64,000 bases of DNA from an uncultured Bacilli bacterium (lineage in GTDB: Bacteria > Bacillota_I > Bacilli_A > RFN20 > CAG-826). Numbering within the stretch: position 1 is the first letter of the stretch; every line of letters starts with the position of its first letter. The stretch lies in contig CAKVCX010000001.1 of the NCBI GenBank assembly GCA_934725985.1, positions 62,001 through 126,000 of the forward strand, written 5' to 3'. The position numbers and the translations under genes are program-made. The notes beneath the pieces were generated by a model, which had not been told where the DNA came from, searched no databases, and was given only the letters and a program-made list of their open reading frames with translations. This document shows, one piece after another, positions 44,870 through 53,257 of the stretch.

Positions 44870-46633
44870 TTACTTATTAATATTAATGTAGTTTTTCATT
44901 TCCGAAACCAAAGAAGACCAAGTCTCATCGGAATAGGAGGAAGCGAAATCGTTTGCGAATTCCTGGGTTGTACCGGTTTTCATATACCCATAAGGAGAAG
45001 CGAAACTATTATTCTTACCGGCTCTGATAATGGCAGTAGATCCTAAACTCGCGCCAAAATACATTGGAGAAGCAACTTTATCGGTTGTTTGGGCCAATAT
45101 ACGGACGTTTTCTTTATCATGCATTATTTGGTAAGCATATTTCTGACTTGGCGCCATGGAATTCAACTGTTCATCTGTCAATGCATAATCATAGGCAAAT
45201 GAAATGCCGCTAGAACAAGTGGCTTTGGCCATTTGCTCATCGCTAAGGAAGAACTTAAGCAAATCCTTAATGGCTTCAAGCTTTTTTGAATCATTTTGCT
45301 TGGTAACCGCAATTGAGCCATATTCGCTTGCGGTCAAACAAGTGCCATTCCCTTTGCCGTCAATCCCTTGCTGCCCTTCAAAATTAGGAACAAGTAGATA
45401 TCTAAAATCAAATTTTCCTAAATGATTATTCGGATGGTTTTTTAAAGCGGAAGCTAGCCTATCTTTGGCTTGGTTTTCAAACCAATTGCCTTCATAAATT
45501 GTTCCGATGCTATGTTTGGAATCAAATAGTCCATTGCAATATTTTGCTTGGGCATCTCCGACATATTGCTCTACTAGAGTATAGCCTTCCTTGGTACTTA
45601 AAAAATAATCATAGAAGAAATCCATAGCTGTCTTAACGCCTTTTTGCTTATAAGCATGGTTGCCATTTTCATAAGTAATGACTTCCTTACTTCCGTCAGA
45701 AAGAGTGATTTCTTTGCCCTCGCTATCGAATTTAGCAATGGCGTTATATCCTTCAATACCATTAATTTGGGCAAATACATCAAGTACCAAGTCTTCAGAA
45801 TAACAGCCTTTATCACTAGTAATGGAAGTATTTATATACTGAGTAAGCATTTTAGAATACATAGTCTTGAATTCATCAAACGTTACTGGTTGGCCATCAT
45901 CGTAAGTTCCATATTTATTGTCTTTACCAGGGGTCAAAATAACGTCTCCAGAGACATAACTAGCCGAAAATGAGGCGCTATCGAAAATCAATTTTGAATT
46001 TTGTTCATGAAACATTATTCCTTGGGAAGTCAAAGCGGATTTAACTTCATCCGTAGAGGAAGCCGTTGTCAAAAGACCTTTTTCTAGCCAATCGTCATAA
46101 TTGAATATCGGAGCGGTAAATGTGGAAGTATAAGGCAATAAATATAAGCCGGAAGTAACTATCTTATCTTGGGTAGAATCATAGGTTTGTTTTCCGCCTG
46201 TTTCCTTCCAAGTTGAATCGAAATTTGGAATTTTTTCCTTTATCAATTTGGATTCCCCATAAGCGGAAGAATTAACTAAATCTGTTAAATCTTCAAAAAA
46301 GCCATTACCATTATTCAAATAAAAACCCGTTTTATATTCAGGATTGCTGCCAAAGAAAATATCCGTTAAAGAAGTCCCGGATTCAATTTGGTTGACCTGA
46401 TCGCCGCCTAAATAAGAACTAGGGACAACAATTACATCAAAATCCTTATAGGAAGTAGCAGCCTTCCATTCGTTTATCATATTATCTAGCCATTCTTTTC
46501 CAAAGCCAGATTTGTTGAAGTATTCCAAATAAATTGTATTTGTCTTATCCGTAGTGCTAGAGCAACCAGAAAGCAAGGCGTTAGCTGTAAGGGTTAATAA
46601 GGGTAAAACAAACAATGCTAATTTCTTTTTCAT
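44870..46633 (-). CDS. ABC sugar-binding lipoprotein (family 1 type)
   Basis: A 587-residue lipoprotein with the signal MKKKLALFVLPLLTLTANAL and lipobox LLSGC. The mature part follows the extracellular solute-binding protein family 1 pattern (YLEYFNKSGFGKEWLDNMINEW..; later SIGTIYEGNWFENQA..; SEYGSIAVTKQ). It is longer than most, as often seen for oligosaccharide binders. GAGGT lies 8 nt before the ATG. Confidence 0.92.
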   Translation of the reverse strand: MKKKLALFVLPLLTLTANALLSGCSSTTDKTNTIYLEYFNKSGFGKEWLDNMINEWKAATSYKDFDVIVVPSSYLGGDQVNQIESGTSLTDIFFGSNPEYKTGFYLNNGNGFFEDLTDLVNSSAYGESKLIKEKIPNFDSTWKETGGKQTYDSTQDKIVTSGLYLLPYTSTFTAPIFNYDDWLEKGLLTTASSTDEVKSALTSQGIMFHEQNSKLIFDSASFSASYVSGDVILTPGKDNKYGTYDDGQPVTFDEFKTMYSKMLTQYINTSITSDKGCYSEDLVLDVFAQINGIEGYNAIAKFDSEGKEITLSDGSKEVITYENGNHAYKQKGVKTAMDFFYDYFLSTKEGYTLVEQYVGDAQAKYCNGLFDSKHSIGTIYEGNWFENQAKDRLASALKNHPNNHLGKFDFRYLLVPNFEGQQGIDGKGNGTCLTASEYGSIAVTKQNDSKKLEAIKDLLKFFLSDEQMAKATCSSGISFAYDYALTDEQLNSMAPSQKYAYQIMHDKENVRILAQTTDKVASPMYFGASLGSTAIIRAGKNNSFASPYGYMKTGTTQEFANDFASSYSDETWSSLVSEMKNYININK

Positions 46634-46675
46634 AACAATATACCTCGATTTTGATTTTATTTAATAATCTAAAAA

Positions 46676-46696
46676 AATAAACTAATATAAAATGCA
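46676..46696 (-). promoter_or_regulatory. Shared box upstream of the solute-binding protein gene, candidate AraC site
   Basis: On the minus strand it reads TGCATTTTATATTAGTTTAT, 43-63 nt before the ATG and next to a TATAAT (46702-46697). Compare the box at 34412-34432. Confidence 0.45.
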
Positions 46697-46722
46697 TTAT
46701 AATTCATATATTTTATATAGTC

Positions 46723-47577
46723 CTAACCACGGTAGACCCCCTTGTCATAAATCTGTTTATATAAATTTTTATTAATCCATTTATCAAGTTGGGCATTACC
46801 TACTAATATCAAGGCGACCAAGATAAATGGAAGGAAGAAAAGAAATAATAAAGTCGATGCCAAATCAAAATATATGTTCCCAAAAATTATTAGTATTCGT
46901 GGCAAAAATAAAAGCAATAAAAGGCCTAATGAACTTAAGAAAGATTTAAAAACAAACTTAAACGAATTGGTAACCAAATTTATAAACCTAATTTTATAGA
47001 TATCGTTTTGCAAATAAATATAGAAGCAAAATATAAGGGCAAAACCAAATTGAAGAAAACTTATTCCAAGCATAACCCCAACCAAAATAGGCTTTAAATT
47101 TAAAGCGGCGATGGAATAAATGGCAAAAAGGGTCAACCCGTAGCTTAAAGAAACGACTATGGAAATAAAAAGGTACCTTAATAAATTAATCTTCAAATTA
47201 TCAAAATAATCGCTTAGGAAAGTAATTTCCGACCAAGTTAATTTTCGATAAACATGAATAGCTCCACCCATGCCGATGCTAGAAAGGAAAAATAAAGGAA
47301 TGTTTATCAAGGTCCTGATAAGCAAAAAGCCAAAAATTTGGGAGTATATCAGGTTTTTTTGCTGCGAAGTGGAAGAAAAAGATGCGTTTATATATACCCT
47401 TCCATACGTATTGAAAACTAGAAGAGGCAAAAGAAGCAAAATCGTAAGCATCAATACCTTTAAAATAAATCCAAAACGGATCCGAAACAATGTCTTAAAA
47501 ACCTCAAATCTATTATGCGGCAATTTATCGTAAGTAAAATCCTCATTAATTTTTCTTCTTCTTTTAAAAATAGCCAT
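46723..47577 (-). CDS. Polytopic membrane protein, YesL/DUF624-like
   Basis: A 284-residue protein with about six hydrophobic helices and a charged N-terminus. The pattern and setting (sugar ABC transporter operon, GMGGAIHVYRKLTWSE after the second helix) resemble YesL/DUF624 proteins that go with sugar transporters, but similarity is weak. It overlaps the next upstream gene by 1 bp. Confidence 0.5.
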   Translation of the reverse strand: MAIFKRRRKINEDFTYDKLPHNRFEVFKTLFRIRFGFILKVLMLTILLLLPLLVFNTYGRVYINASFSSTSQQKNLIYSQIFGFLLIRTLINIPLFFLSSIGMGGAIHVYRKLTWSEITFLSDYFDNLKINLLRYLFISIVVSLSYGLTLFAIYSIAALNLKPILVGVMLGISFLQFGFALIFCFYIYLQNDIYKIRFINLVTNSFKFVFKSFLSSLGLLLLLFLPRILIIFGNIYFDLASTLLFLFFLPFILVALILVGNAQLDKWINKNLYKQIYDKGVYRG

Positions 47578-48203
47578 TATTTGCTTCCCTTTAATAAATA
47601 TAAAAAGCTTTCAGAGGCACAGGAACCATATTTAGAATCCATATCTAGATTAGCGTTCGAAGAACTTTTATTTATGAATAGATACGTGCTTTCTTTAAAA
47701 TCGAAAATAGAATTAATGAATAGTTTGGAATTATAATGATCATCATCTATTCCAAAAACCTTAATCCCAATTGGAGAACCGCCATATTCCAAAAAAGAAA
47801 TATCTGGGTATATTGCTTTTATTTCATTAACAAAATCAATAGAAAAAGGATAGGATTTCGCTTTGACAACATCATCGACATATTTATCATAAACAAGAAG
47901 CAAATCCCCATCCAAAAAGGCTTTTGATTGAAGCAATGTCTCTGTGTAATTATCATCGCCAATGGAATTAAAATCTATTTGTTCTATACCGTGTCCTTCA
48001 TGGATTTTCAATAAGTCGGAACTAAAGTCTGTCTTCTTTAATGCCGCATTTGAATAAATCGAGATGATTTCATAATCCTTTAAAGCGTCTTTTGTTTTGT
48101 AAACATAGTACCAACAAACACATATAGCCAAAAAAGAAATCAAATATTTCCACCAGTCAAAGCTTAGCGAATCCTTAAAAGCAGAAGGTATCTTGTTTTT
48201 CAT
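47577..48203 (-). CDS. Single-helix membrane protein with an outer domain, unknown function
   Basis: A 208-residue protein with one helix (about 20-36) and a soluble domain that probably faces outward. The soluble part has the alternating strand/helix pattern of one lobe of a periplasmic-binding-type fold (DYEIISIYSNAALKK..; DGDLLLVYDKYVDDV). It may sense or bind a ligand. It overlaps both neighbours by 1-4 bp, so it is translated with them and with the ATPase at 48657. Confidence 0.5.
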   Translation of the reverse strand: MKNKIPSAFKDSLSFDWWKYLISFLAICVCWYYVYKTKDALKDYEIISIYSNAALKKTDFSSDLLKIHEGHGIEQIDFNSIGDDNYTETLLQSKAFLDGDLLLVYDKYVDDVVKAKSYPFSIDFVNEIKAIYPDISFLEYGGSPIGIKVFGIDDDHYNSKLFINSIFDFKESTYLFINKSSSNANLDMDSKYGSCASESFLYLLKGSK

Positions 48204-48673
48204 TTCACATCTCCGATCGAATAAACATAACTAGACACATGCTTTATTTCGTATTGCTTATTTTTGATAAAATCCATCTTAAAGGAAGCTATTAAATAAA
48301 AATCATATTCTTGGTTGTTTTCTTTATTAATAAAAACAAGGTGCCGAAAAGGAAGATAATCAAAAATAACATAATCCAATTCCTTCATAAAATAAAAAGA
48401 ATCAATTTGAAAATCCACCTTTTTTGTTAACAAGCTAAGGTAGCGTCTAATCCTTCTTTTCTTATAAAGCAAATAATAAAAAGAAAAGGAAACTTCGAAT
48501 ATCGTTAATATATATGTCGTAATCAAAAAAGGGGTCGCATTATTTCTATTATGGATAAACAAAAACAAAATAACCAATGCCAAATAAGTAACTATAGAAC
48601 AAAAAAAGAAAAACGCCCACCATTTTTTCTTTTTAATAATTTCAGTTTCATTTAACTCAAATACGTCTTTCAT
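48200..48673 (-). CDS. Small membrane protein with two helices, unknown function
   Basis: A 157-residue protein with two close helices (about 17-40 and 48-68) and a basic cytoplasmic C-terminal part with a PH-like strand pattern (VDFQIDSFYFMKELDYVIFDYL). Its start overlaps the end of the ATPase gene by 17 bp. Not recognised. Confidence 0.5.
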   Translation of the reverse strand: MKDVFELNETEIIKKKKWWAFFFFCSIVTYLALVILFLFIHNRNNATPFLITTYILTIFEVSFSFYYLLYKKRRIRRYLSLLTKKVDFQIDSFYFMKELDYVIFDYLPFRHLVFINKENNQEYDFYLIASFKMDFIKNKQYEIKHVSSYVYSIGDVK

Positions 48674-49739
48674 TTTTTATGTTCTTTCCATCTACAAAGA
48701 AAACGCATTTATCCAAATCGATATCAAGCCGAACGGTATCGTTTGTAAAATCCTCATCAACTTCTATTTTCACTTCTTGATTGGCTACTAGTACAACCAC
48801 ATTAGTATCGTTTTCTTTGATTATTTTATATGTTTCTCCTTTTGAAGTAGACAAAGAAAAGGCATCTTTTCTTATATATAAGATAACATCATTTATATTT
48901 TTAGTTTTAAATTGGTTTTTTATTTTTTCAATGTTCAACGAAAAAGAAGAATCGTCATTGCTAGATATAAAGAATTTGTCCTTTATATATCCTTTTATTT
49001 CCACAACGAAAAAATCTTTTAAAAACTCGCAAATATAAGGAGAAATTGGATAATTTAAAATTTCTTCCTTCGTCCCAATTTGTTCAATTTTCATATTATG
49101 CATAATCGCGATTCTATCGCCTAAGGCAAAAGCTTCTTTTTGATTGTGTGTCGAATATAAATAAGTCGCAAAACTTTTTTTATGCAGGTCGAGCAATAAT
49201 GTTATTATTTCATCATGATAAAGAGGATCTAGGGCACTTAAGGGTTCATCGAATAGACAAATATCTGGATTTTTGGCAATGCTTCTTGCGATGGCGACAC
49301 GTTGGGCTTGCCCCCCACTTAATTCCGAAGGCTTCCTAGATAAAAACAAATCCAAGCCAAGTTGTTTTGATAATTCAAGAATTCTCTCAATCCTGCTTTT
49401 TTTATTCCATTTTAAATTAGCAAGGGGAACATCGATGTTTTCATAAACTGTTTTAGAAGGAAATAAAACAATATTTTGACTAACAAAAGACATATTTTTA
49501 TCTCTTTGTTCAATCCTGCTAGAGTCGACTCCATCAAAATAAATGTCCCCAAAATCATATTCTTCTATGCCTGCTAAAACTTTAAGCAAGGAAGTTTTGC
49601 CACATCCAGACTCACCAAGAAGAACAACAAATTCCCCCGGCATTATTTTTAAGTCAAGCCGATATAAAACAACCTTGCTATTTCTTTTTCTATCTGTATA
49701 GCTTTTTTGAAGGGATACTATCTCAATTTTTGGTTGCAT
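48657..49739 (-). CDS. ABC transporter ATPase, MalK/PotA-like
   Basis: A 360-residue ATPase with LGESGCGKTS (Walker A), Q-loop VSQNIVLFPSKTV, signature LSGGQAQRVAIARSIA, Walker B ICLFDEPLSALD and STHNQKEA. The C-terminal about 120 residues form a short TOBE-type region. It heads the minus-strand unit, with three small membrane proteins after it, and is a second ATPase besides the one at 28207. The -10 TATAAT ends 6 bp before the ATG, so translation should start from a leaderless mRNA. Confidence 0.9.
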   Translation of the reverse strand: MQPKIEIVSLQKSYTDRKRNSKVVLYRLDLKIMPGEFVVLLGESGCGKTSLLKVLAGIEEYDFGDIYFDGVDSSRIEQRDKNMSFVSQNIVLFPSKTVYENIDVPLANLKWNKKSRIERILELSKQLGLDLFLSRKPSELSGGQAQRVAIARSIAKNPDICLFDEPLSALDPLYHDEIITLLLDLHKKSFATYLYSTHNQKEAFALGDRIAIMHNMKIEQIGTKEEILNYPISPYICEFLKDFFVVEIKGYIKDKFFISSNDDSSFSLNIEKIKNQFKTKNINDVILYIRKDAFSLSTSKGETYKIIKENDTNVVVLVANQEVKIEVDEDFTNDTVRLDIDLDKCVFFVDGKNIKNERRI

Positions 49740-49745
49740 GTAGTT

Positions 49746-49751
49746 ATTATA
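49746..49751 (-). promoter_or_regulatory. -10 element giving a leaderless mRNA for the ATPase unit
   Basis: Minus-strand TATAAT at 49751-49746, then AACTAC, then ATG at 49739. A start 7 nt past the hexamer is the A of ATG. Confidence 0.65.
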
Positions 49752-49788
49752 AGAAATTGTTAAAAACGAAATATCAGAATATTTTTAC

Positions 49789-49831
49789 TTGCATTTTCTA
49801 TTATTCTATTTACATTTTTTATTATCTACTT
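49789..49831 (+). promoter_or_regulatory. Tandem boxes between araC and the ATPase gene, candidate AraC site
   Basis: GCATTTTCTATTATTCTA (from 49791) and ACATTTTTTATTATCTA (from 49812) are direct repeats exactly 21 bp apart, two helical turns, as expected for an AraC-type activator. The first is related to the boxes at 34412 and 46676. The second runs into the araC -10. Confidence 0.5.
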
Positions 49832-49836
49832 AAATA

Positions 49837-49842
49837 TATAAT
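49837..49842 (+). promoter_or_regulatory. -10 element giving a leaderless araC mRNA
   Basis: TATAAT at 49837-49842, then CCAAAT, then ATG at 49849; the predicted start is the A of ATG. Confidence 0.65.
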
Positions 49843-49848
49843 CCAAAT

Positions 49849-50667
49849 ATGAAAGAAATATTTCGTTTTGTAGAAAACAAGAGCCAAAACAAGTCTTTTT
49901 CCTACATTGTATGTGATAAAATCGAAAGTTTTTTGCATAAAATGGGTTCAAGCCGCCTTTTTCAGATTTACTATATTCTTGAAGGAGAGGGGGCATTCGT
50001 CCAATTGGACAAGAAGAAAAATCTTTACAAAGGCGATCTGTTAATTGTTAATCCGTTTGAGGAAAGCGGATTCGAAACAAAAAGCGGAAACTGCATGACC
50101 TTTATTGGAATAGGAGTTGAACGAATCGAATGCCAGATGATAGGCAAACATGATCATGCAACGGTTCTAAAAGAAGGTGGGGCCTTCACCAATTGTATCA
50201 TTAACCACATATATGAATTGATGTGCTCAGGCGAAGAAATGCTGGCAAATCAATATTTTGATGCATTTTTAAAAGAACTTGATAAATCATTATCTTTAAA
50301 AAAGACAACAGTATCGTTAACAAAAGAAGAAGCCTTTGCCAGAAAAATAAAAAATTATTTAGACAACAATTTATTGGAAAAAATAAGCATTCAATCTTTA
50401 GCCGATCATTTTTATTGCAGTCCCTCGTCCTTATTTCATACTTTTAAAAAGATAGAAGGGGTTACGATTATAGAATACCTTCAGGATAAAAGGCTTGAAC
50501 TTGCAAAACATTTCTTAAGAACAGGCAATAGAAAAATTGCCGATATCTGCATAGATGTAGGTTTTTCTAGCACCCAATTCTTCTACTCCTATTTTTTAAA
50601 AAAGGAGAAGGTGACACCCAATGAGTATCGCCGTCTCCATAAAAATGAAGGCAAAGAAATTAAATAA
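49849..50667 (+). CDS. AraC-family transcriptional regulator
   Basis: A 272-residue protein with an N-terminal cupin-type sensor domain (about 25-100, YYILEGEGAFVQLDKKKNLYKGDLLIVNP) and a C-terminal AraC DNA-binding domain (about 165-265) with two helix-turn-helix parts (ISIQSLADHFYCSPSSLFHTFKK and KIADICIDVGFSSTQFFYSYFLKKEKVTPNEYR). It is divergent from the ATPase unit and convergent with the GH38 gene, whose stop it overlaps by 8 bp. It is the likely regulator of the glycan locus. Confidence 0.93.
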   Translation: MKEIFRFVENKSQNKSFSYIVCDKIESFLHKMGSSRLFQIYYILEGEGAFVQLDKKKNLYKGDLLIVNPFEESGFETKSGNCMTFIGIGVERIECQMIGKHDHATVLKEGGAFTNCIINHIYELMCSGEEMLANQYFDAFLKELDKSLSLKKTTVSLTKEEAFARKIKNYLDNNLLEKISIQSLADHFYCSPSSLFHTFKKIEGVTIIEYLQDKRLELAKHFLRTGNRKIADICIDVGFSSTQFFYSYFLKKEKVTPNEYRRLHKNEGKEIK

Positions 50668-53095
50668 GCATTTCTTTTTCTTCTTTTAGGTCGTTATCGG
50701 AATAAGAAACCGTTTTCACTTCATATTTTCCAAAATGCAAATCGATTTTCTTTACGCCTACTAGCAATAAGCACTCCTGGTTAAGGCTGGAATTATTCTC
50801 TAATCTAATAATATAGCCATCTTTTTGAAGTCCTTTTTTAACTGTAACGACGTTTATATTTGAATTTGAGGTAACGATTTGGAAGCCATTGTCTTCTTTT
50901 GTATCAATAGTTGGAAAGACGTTTAAGGCGTATGGCTTATCAATTATTTCCCTTGCCTTTCGTTTTAAAGATGATTCATCGCTAGTGGTAAGTCTAAAGC
51001 TAAACTCGGTTAACTTGGCATCAATTTTCTTTACATAGATATTTTTTTCTAATAAAGGTCCGAAATAAGTTGGGTGGGCACAATAGGAAGCGCTTCTTAG
51101 TAAGGTAACCATCATAACGCCATCTTTATAAGAACAGCCATAGGTTGTTGGGGTAATTAATTCTAAATACCTCTCGCCATTTTTTACAGTTAAGTAATCA
51201 TGGGCAATGCATTCGTTACCGTCTTCGTATAAGCTTTCATAGCCAAACATCTGCTCGCCTGAGAAATTTTTTCCTTTGACTGGCAAATGGAGTTTAAAAG
51301 CCTTATTAGCATTGCCTGGGAACAATGTTACATTGACATCAATTTCATCGCCTTCTTTATAAATGGTATAGCAAATGCGGGCATAACTATCTTCATATTC
51401 AAAGAAAGCTTCAGCCCGTAATATTAACGGTCCATCCTCGATGATCTCAAAAGATTCCAGGCCTTCAAATAAGCCATGGGTTTTCTCCATCAACTTAAAA
51501 GGCCTTGGATCGGTCCCAACATTAGGATAATTCATGTTCCAAGGATCGGCATAATCTTGATAACACATAAGTTGGAATAGATACCCGTTAGCATACTCCA
51601 CCCCATTCACCTTATAAGATTCAATCAAGCCTGTTTTGGATGATATCTTTACTTCCTTAACATTGTTTTTAAAATCGATGTCCCTAGGTCCGCGCTTAAA
51701 CAAGCTGCTTTTTAATTCATTGTGATAGGTTAGGTAGAACCTAGTAATGCCCATGGGCTTTAATTTGCCCTTAAAAATTACCCTCTTTCTCCATTGCATG
51801 CAAATGTTGCTTTCTTCTTTAATGGTTTGACAAGGGACTAAGTTTCCGTTTTCATCGTGAACGTCTATCAAAGCGCTATACGAATTATCGTAGTCCCAAG
51901 GCACCACAAGGCATGTTTCGGCTTCGCAATAACGCTCGCTTTCATAAGTGTTAGGATTGAAAACAAAAACAGGATATGTCTCCGGATCGGCGACTTTTTC
52001 TCCTTTAATCAATCCAAAAAAAGCATTCGCACGCAATTGATTCAATATATGCTTACCGTGTCCTAAAAAATTTAAACCATCTTTTTCCCCAGCCTGGATT
52101 ACTGTCCCACATAGCAAATCATGGAATTGAACATTAAGCATATCTTCTGTTACTTTAACAAAAGAATCCGCAGGATAATCAATTGCGCCTTTTAATGAAG
52201 CAATAGAACACATTTTTTCAACATAAAACAATTCGTTTTCCAATTCCCTGTAATTTTGTTTTAGATTGATCATTGATGTATAACACCCAGGCATGCAAGT
52301 AATGAGGGATTTGCTAAAAGTTACAGTTGGATTTATATCATTAAAGAAGGCATCTGGGGTTGAGTGGATTATCTCTCTATCCTTGGTTTCGTTTTTTAGT
52401 TCTTCTATCGCTTGCAAATCTATTCTAGAAGGACCTCCGCCATGGTTTCCAACACCCCATGTTGACAAAATTACATCATATTCGCCTAGATTCTTAATAT
52501 CGTCGAGGATCTTTTCTTTGGCTCTTCCTAAAGAGGATTGGTAATTAGAACATCTATTGGCTTTAATAAGCGATCCGTCATAGCCTTCCCAAAGAAACTG
52601 TTCCTTTGGCAAAGGAAGTTGATATTTCTTTGGATCGACAAATTTATTAAAAGGACGCATGAAAACATAATTTTCTTGACCGCATTTTTTAATAATCTGA
52701 ACCAAGCCTCTAGAATGACCAAATGAATCATAATTTATGGCTGTCTTAGGCGCTTGGTTAAACTCCTTTAAGAAGAAAATCTTCCCGGTTTGTATTTGCC
52801 TGACTATGGCTTCGCCTTGCGGAAGAAGGACATCTGGCTGTAAATACCAACCGCCTGCGATATTCCATTTTCCTTCTTGTGCCTTTTGCTTTATTTCGTT
52901 GTATAAATTTGGTGAATATCTTTCAACGTACTGGTATAAATTGACCTCATTATGATTGAAAATATAATCAAAATCTTTCATTAAATTGATAGCACTTTGG
53001 AAGGTTGAGAGGGCCGAGCTTGCCCCTTCTTCCCATTCCCACTGCCAAACAGAATCTATATGCGCATTACAAATTAAGTGAACTTTTTTATTCAT
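50660..53095 (-). CDS. Glycoside hydrolase family 38 alpha-mannosidase
   Basis: An 811-residue cytoplasmic enzyme (no signal peptide) that releases alpha-linked mannose. GH38 marks: NAHIDSVWQWEW with the metal pair H12/D14, GGWYLQPD, and the DSFGHS motif with D123 as the metal-binding nucleophile candidate; HDLLCGT-like FHDLLCGTVI further on; then the middle helical bundle and long beta-sandwich C-terminus. AAGGATGG precedes the ATG. It suggests that the ABC system brings in mannose-containing oligosaccharides. Confidence 0.93.
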   Translation of the reverse strand: MNKKVHLICNAHIDSVWQWEWEEGASSALSTFQSAINLMKDFDYIFNHNEVNLYQYVERYSPNLYNEIKQKAQEGKWNIAGGWYLQPDVLLPQGEAIVRQIQTGKIFFLKEFNQAPKTAINYDSFGHSRGLVQIIKKCGQENYVFMRPFNKFVDPKKYQLPLPKEQFLWEGYDGSLIKANRCSNYQSSLGRAKEKILDDIKNLGEYDVILSTWGVGNHGGGPSRIDLQAIEELKNETKDREIIHSTPDAFFNDINPTVTFSKSLITCMPGCYTSMINLKQNYRELENELFYVEKMCSIASLKGAIDYPADSFVKVTEDMLNVQFHDLLCGTVIQAGEKDGLNFLGHGKHILNQLRANAFFGLIKGEKVADPETYPVFVFNPNTYESERYCEAETCLVVPWDYDNSYSALIDVHDENGNLVPCQTIKEESNICMQWRKRVIFKGKLKPMGITRFYLTYHNELKSSLFKRGPRDIDFKNNVKEVKISSKTGLIESYKVNGVEYANGYLFQLMCYQDYADPWNMNYPNVGTDPRPFKLMEKTHGLFEGLESFEIIEDGPLILRAEAFFEYEDSYARICYTIYKEGDEIDVNVTLFPGNANKAFKLHLPVKGKNFSGEQMFGYESLYEDGNECIAHDYLTVKNGERYLELITPTTYGCSYKDGVMMVTLLRSASYCAHPTYFGPLLEKNIYVKKIDAKLTEFSFRLTTSDESSLKRKAREIIDKPYALNVFPTIDTKEDNGFQIVTSNSNINVVTVKKGLQKDGYIIRLENNSSLNQECLLLVGVKKIDLHFGKYEVKTVSYSDNDLKEEKEMLI

Positions 53096-53257
53096 GTTGC
53101 CATCCTTGAAATTTCAATAATAAAGATACCAATTACTTATTTTCTTAAAAATAAGATTATAATCATAAATAATTGATACTTTATCATATTTTTTTTAAAA
53201 AATATGGCACCTTGTTAAAATAAAAGTGTCAATCGAATAGACTTCACTAGTAAAAAT

